Shown: positions 13,601 through 14,225 of the stretch, piece after piece
Layout of the letters: the number at the start of each line of letters is the position of its first letter
Position numbering within the stretch: the first letter of the stretch is position 1
NCBI GenBank assembly: GCA_030838885.1
Contig: JAUZEU010000707.1
Coordinates: 1-14,225 of the forward strand
DNA: 14,225 nucleotides
Source: Bryobacterales bacterium
GTDB lineage: Bacteria > Acidobacteriota > Terriglobia > Bryobacterales > Bryobacteraceae
Reading direction: 5' to 3'
The notes under the pieces: generated by a model
Database searches by the model: none
What the model was told of the DNA's origin: nothing
The model's input: only the letters and a program-made list of their open reading frames with translations
Made by a program: the position numbers and the translations under genes

Positions 13601-14225
13601 CAGGCGACTTCGAATTCCTTCTGGACCATGGCGGCTGCCGCGGATTTGTTCTGCGCCTTCAGGCTGGCGATGAGGCCGAACAACATGCGGCCGTTCATGG
13701 GGCTACGGCCCACGCCTTCGCGGAAAACAGTCTCCGCGCCTGGCGCATCGCCGGCTTGCAACATGGCAGCGCCCAGCGATTCCCGCACGGGGTAATACCA
13801 TGCAGGCGGCTCATCATAGACAAAGCTGTCCTGCATTTTGACAGCTTTCTTCAGCAGCGTTATCCGCTCGTCGGGCGTGGCGGCCAGCCGAGCATCCAGA
13901 ACCATCCCTGCCATCTCGAGAACTGGCGCTGCCTTGTGTTGGCCGAGCGGCATATTGGCATCGAGTTTGACGCGAACAGTGTTGAACTCGCCTTGCTCCT
14001 GCTGGGCGTCGGCGCCGCGCCCTTTCATTGCAAACGACATGGCGCGGGCATAGTGCCATAAGGATTCGCTCAGCGGATCGCCTGCCCTGGGTTTCGGGAC
14101 TGCCAAATTGTCGTCCCACCGGTTCAGCCGCAATTGCGACATGGTTACGGAGGCGTAGACCATGCCCGCCATTTCCGGCATCATCTTCAGCATCGGAGCG
14201 GCGGCGCTGAGGATCGCCTGCTCGG
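13561..14225 (-). CDS. Tetratricopeptide-repeat protein, C-terminal part (5' end beyond window)
   Basis: The frame is open to base 14225 (EQAILSAAAP precedes the first visible Met), so the start lies outside the window; about 220 residues are seen. Helical TPR-like segments include SLWHYARAMSFAMKGRGADA near the start of the visible part and WYYPVRESLGAAMLQAGDAPGAETVFREGVGRSPMNGRMLFGLIASLKAQ in the last third (read in two pieces: WYYPVRESLG and AGDAPGAETVFREG). This matches the C-terminus of long, often secreted TPR proteins of acidobacteria with no assigned reaction. TPR arrays normally hold protein partners. The gene is separated from the SEC-C gene by the repeat-bearing spacer, and its stop lies inside a 12-bp inverted repeat. 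No partner is evident here. Confidence 0.82.
   Translation of the reverse strand, partial: EQAILSAAAPMLKMMPEMAGMVYASVTMSQLRLNRWDDNLAVPKPRAGDPLSESLWHYARAMSFAMKGRGADAQQEQGEFNTVRVKLDANMPLGQHKAAPVLEMAGMVLDARLAATPDERITLLKKAVKMQDSFVYDEPPAWYYPVRESLGAAMLQAGDAPGAETVFREGVGRSPMNGRMLFGLIASLKAQNKSAAAAMVQKEFEVAWKGADLNLKIEEF

Noticed and set aside
1..14225. CRISPR array, tRNA, rRNA, transposase, integrase, or defence system
   Set aside because: No regular direct repeats of CRISPR length, no cloverleaf-like or rRNA segments, and no gene with motifs of those families were seen by reading both strands.

Overview
The window is GC-rich, gene-dense DNA from a soil-type bacterium. I infer Acidobacteriota, near Bryobacterales/Solibacter, from family content: a periplasmic-propeller histidine kinase, several small Tat-signal amidohydrolases, a protein with the NRANAQ...GPRTPEG N-terminus plus a SEC-C zinc motif, and a TPR protein typical of that group. 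No rRNA, tRNA, CRISPR array, transposase or plasmid gene was seen, and the taxonomic call is not proven.

Layout. (1) 1-2921, plus strand: the 3' part of a Y_Y_Y/HisKA_3 sensor kinase, its NarL/LuxR-type response regulator (8-nt overlap), and 28 nt later a Tat-exported amidohydrolase. (2) 2922-5702, minus strand: a three-gene operon read right to left, with a DSD1/D-threonine-aldolase-type PLP enzyme, a DUF6282-like hydrolase with a Sec signal, and a second Tat amidohydrolase. The genes are joined by an ATGA overlap and by a stop codon that lies inside the next Shine-Dalgarno sequence. The stop codons of regions 1 and 2 touch with no base between them. (3) 5723-12589, plus strand: a compact five-gene run made of a class I/II aminotransferase, a GlcD-GlcF-type FAD/Fe-S 2-hydroxyacid dehydrogenase fusion, two CmoB-like SAM methyltransferases and a Wzt-like polysaccharide-export ATPase with a C-terminal cargo-binding domain. 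(4) 12563-13246, minus strand: the SEC-C protein, converging on the ATPase gene with a 27-nt overlap. (5) 13247-13560: a non-coding, more AT-rich spacer with degenerate 10-bp GAT repeats. (6) 13561-14225, minus strand: the C-terminal part of a TPR protein that runs off the window, with a 12-bp inverted repeat around its stop codon.

Working together (inference). The divergent pair at 5683-5760 joins an aldolase/hydrolase operon to an aminotransferase plus hydroxyacid dehydrogenase. This fits turnover of D-configured hydroxy-amino acids, 2-hydroxyacids and related lactones or amides. The last three plus-strand genes look like a glycan methylation and export module translated in the same run, but the partner permease is absent. 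The most notable points are the 20-bp gap between two divergent TTG starts, the orphan Wzt-like ATPase tied to tandem methyltransferases and a redox enzyme, and the phased 10-bp repeats.
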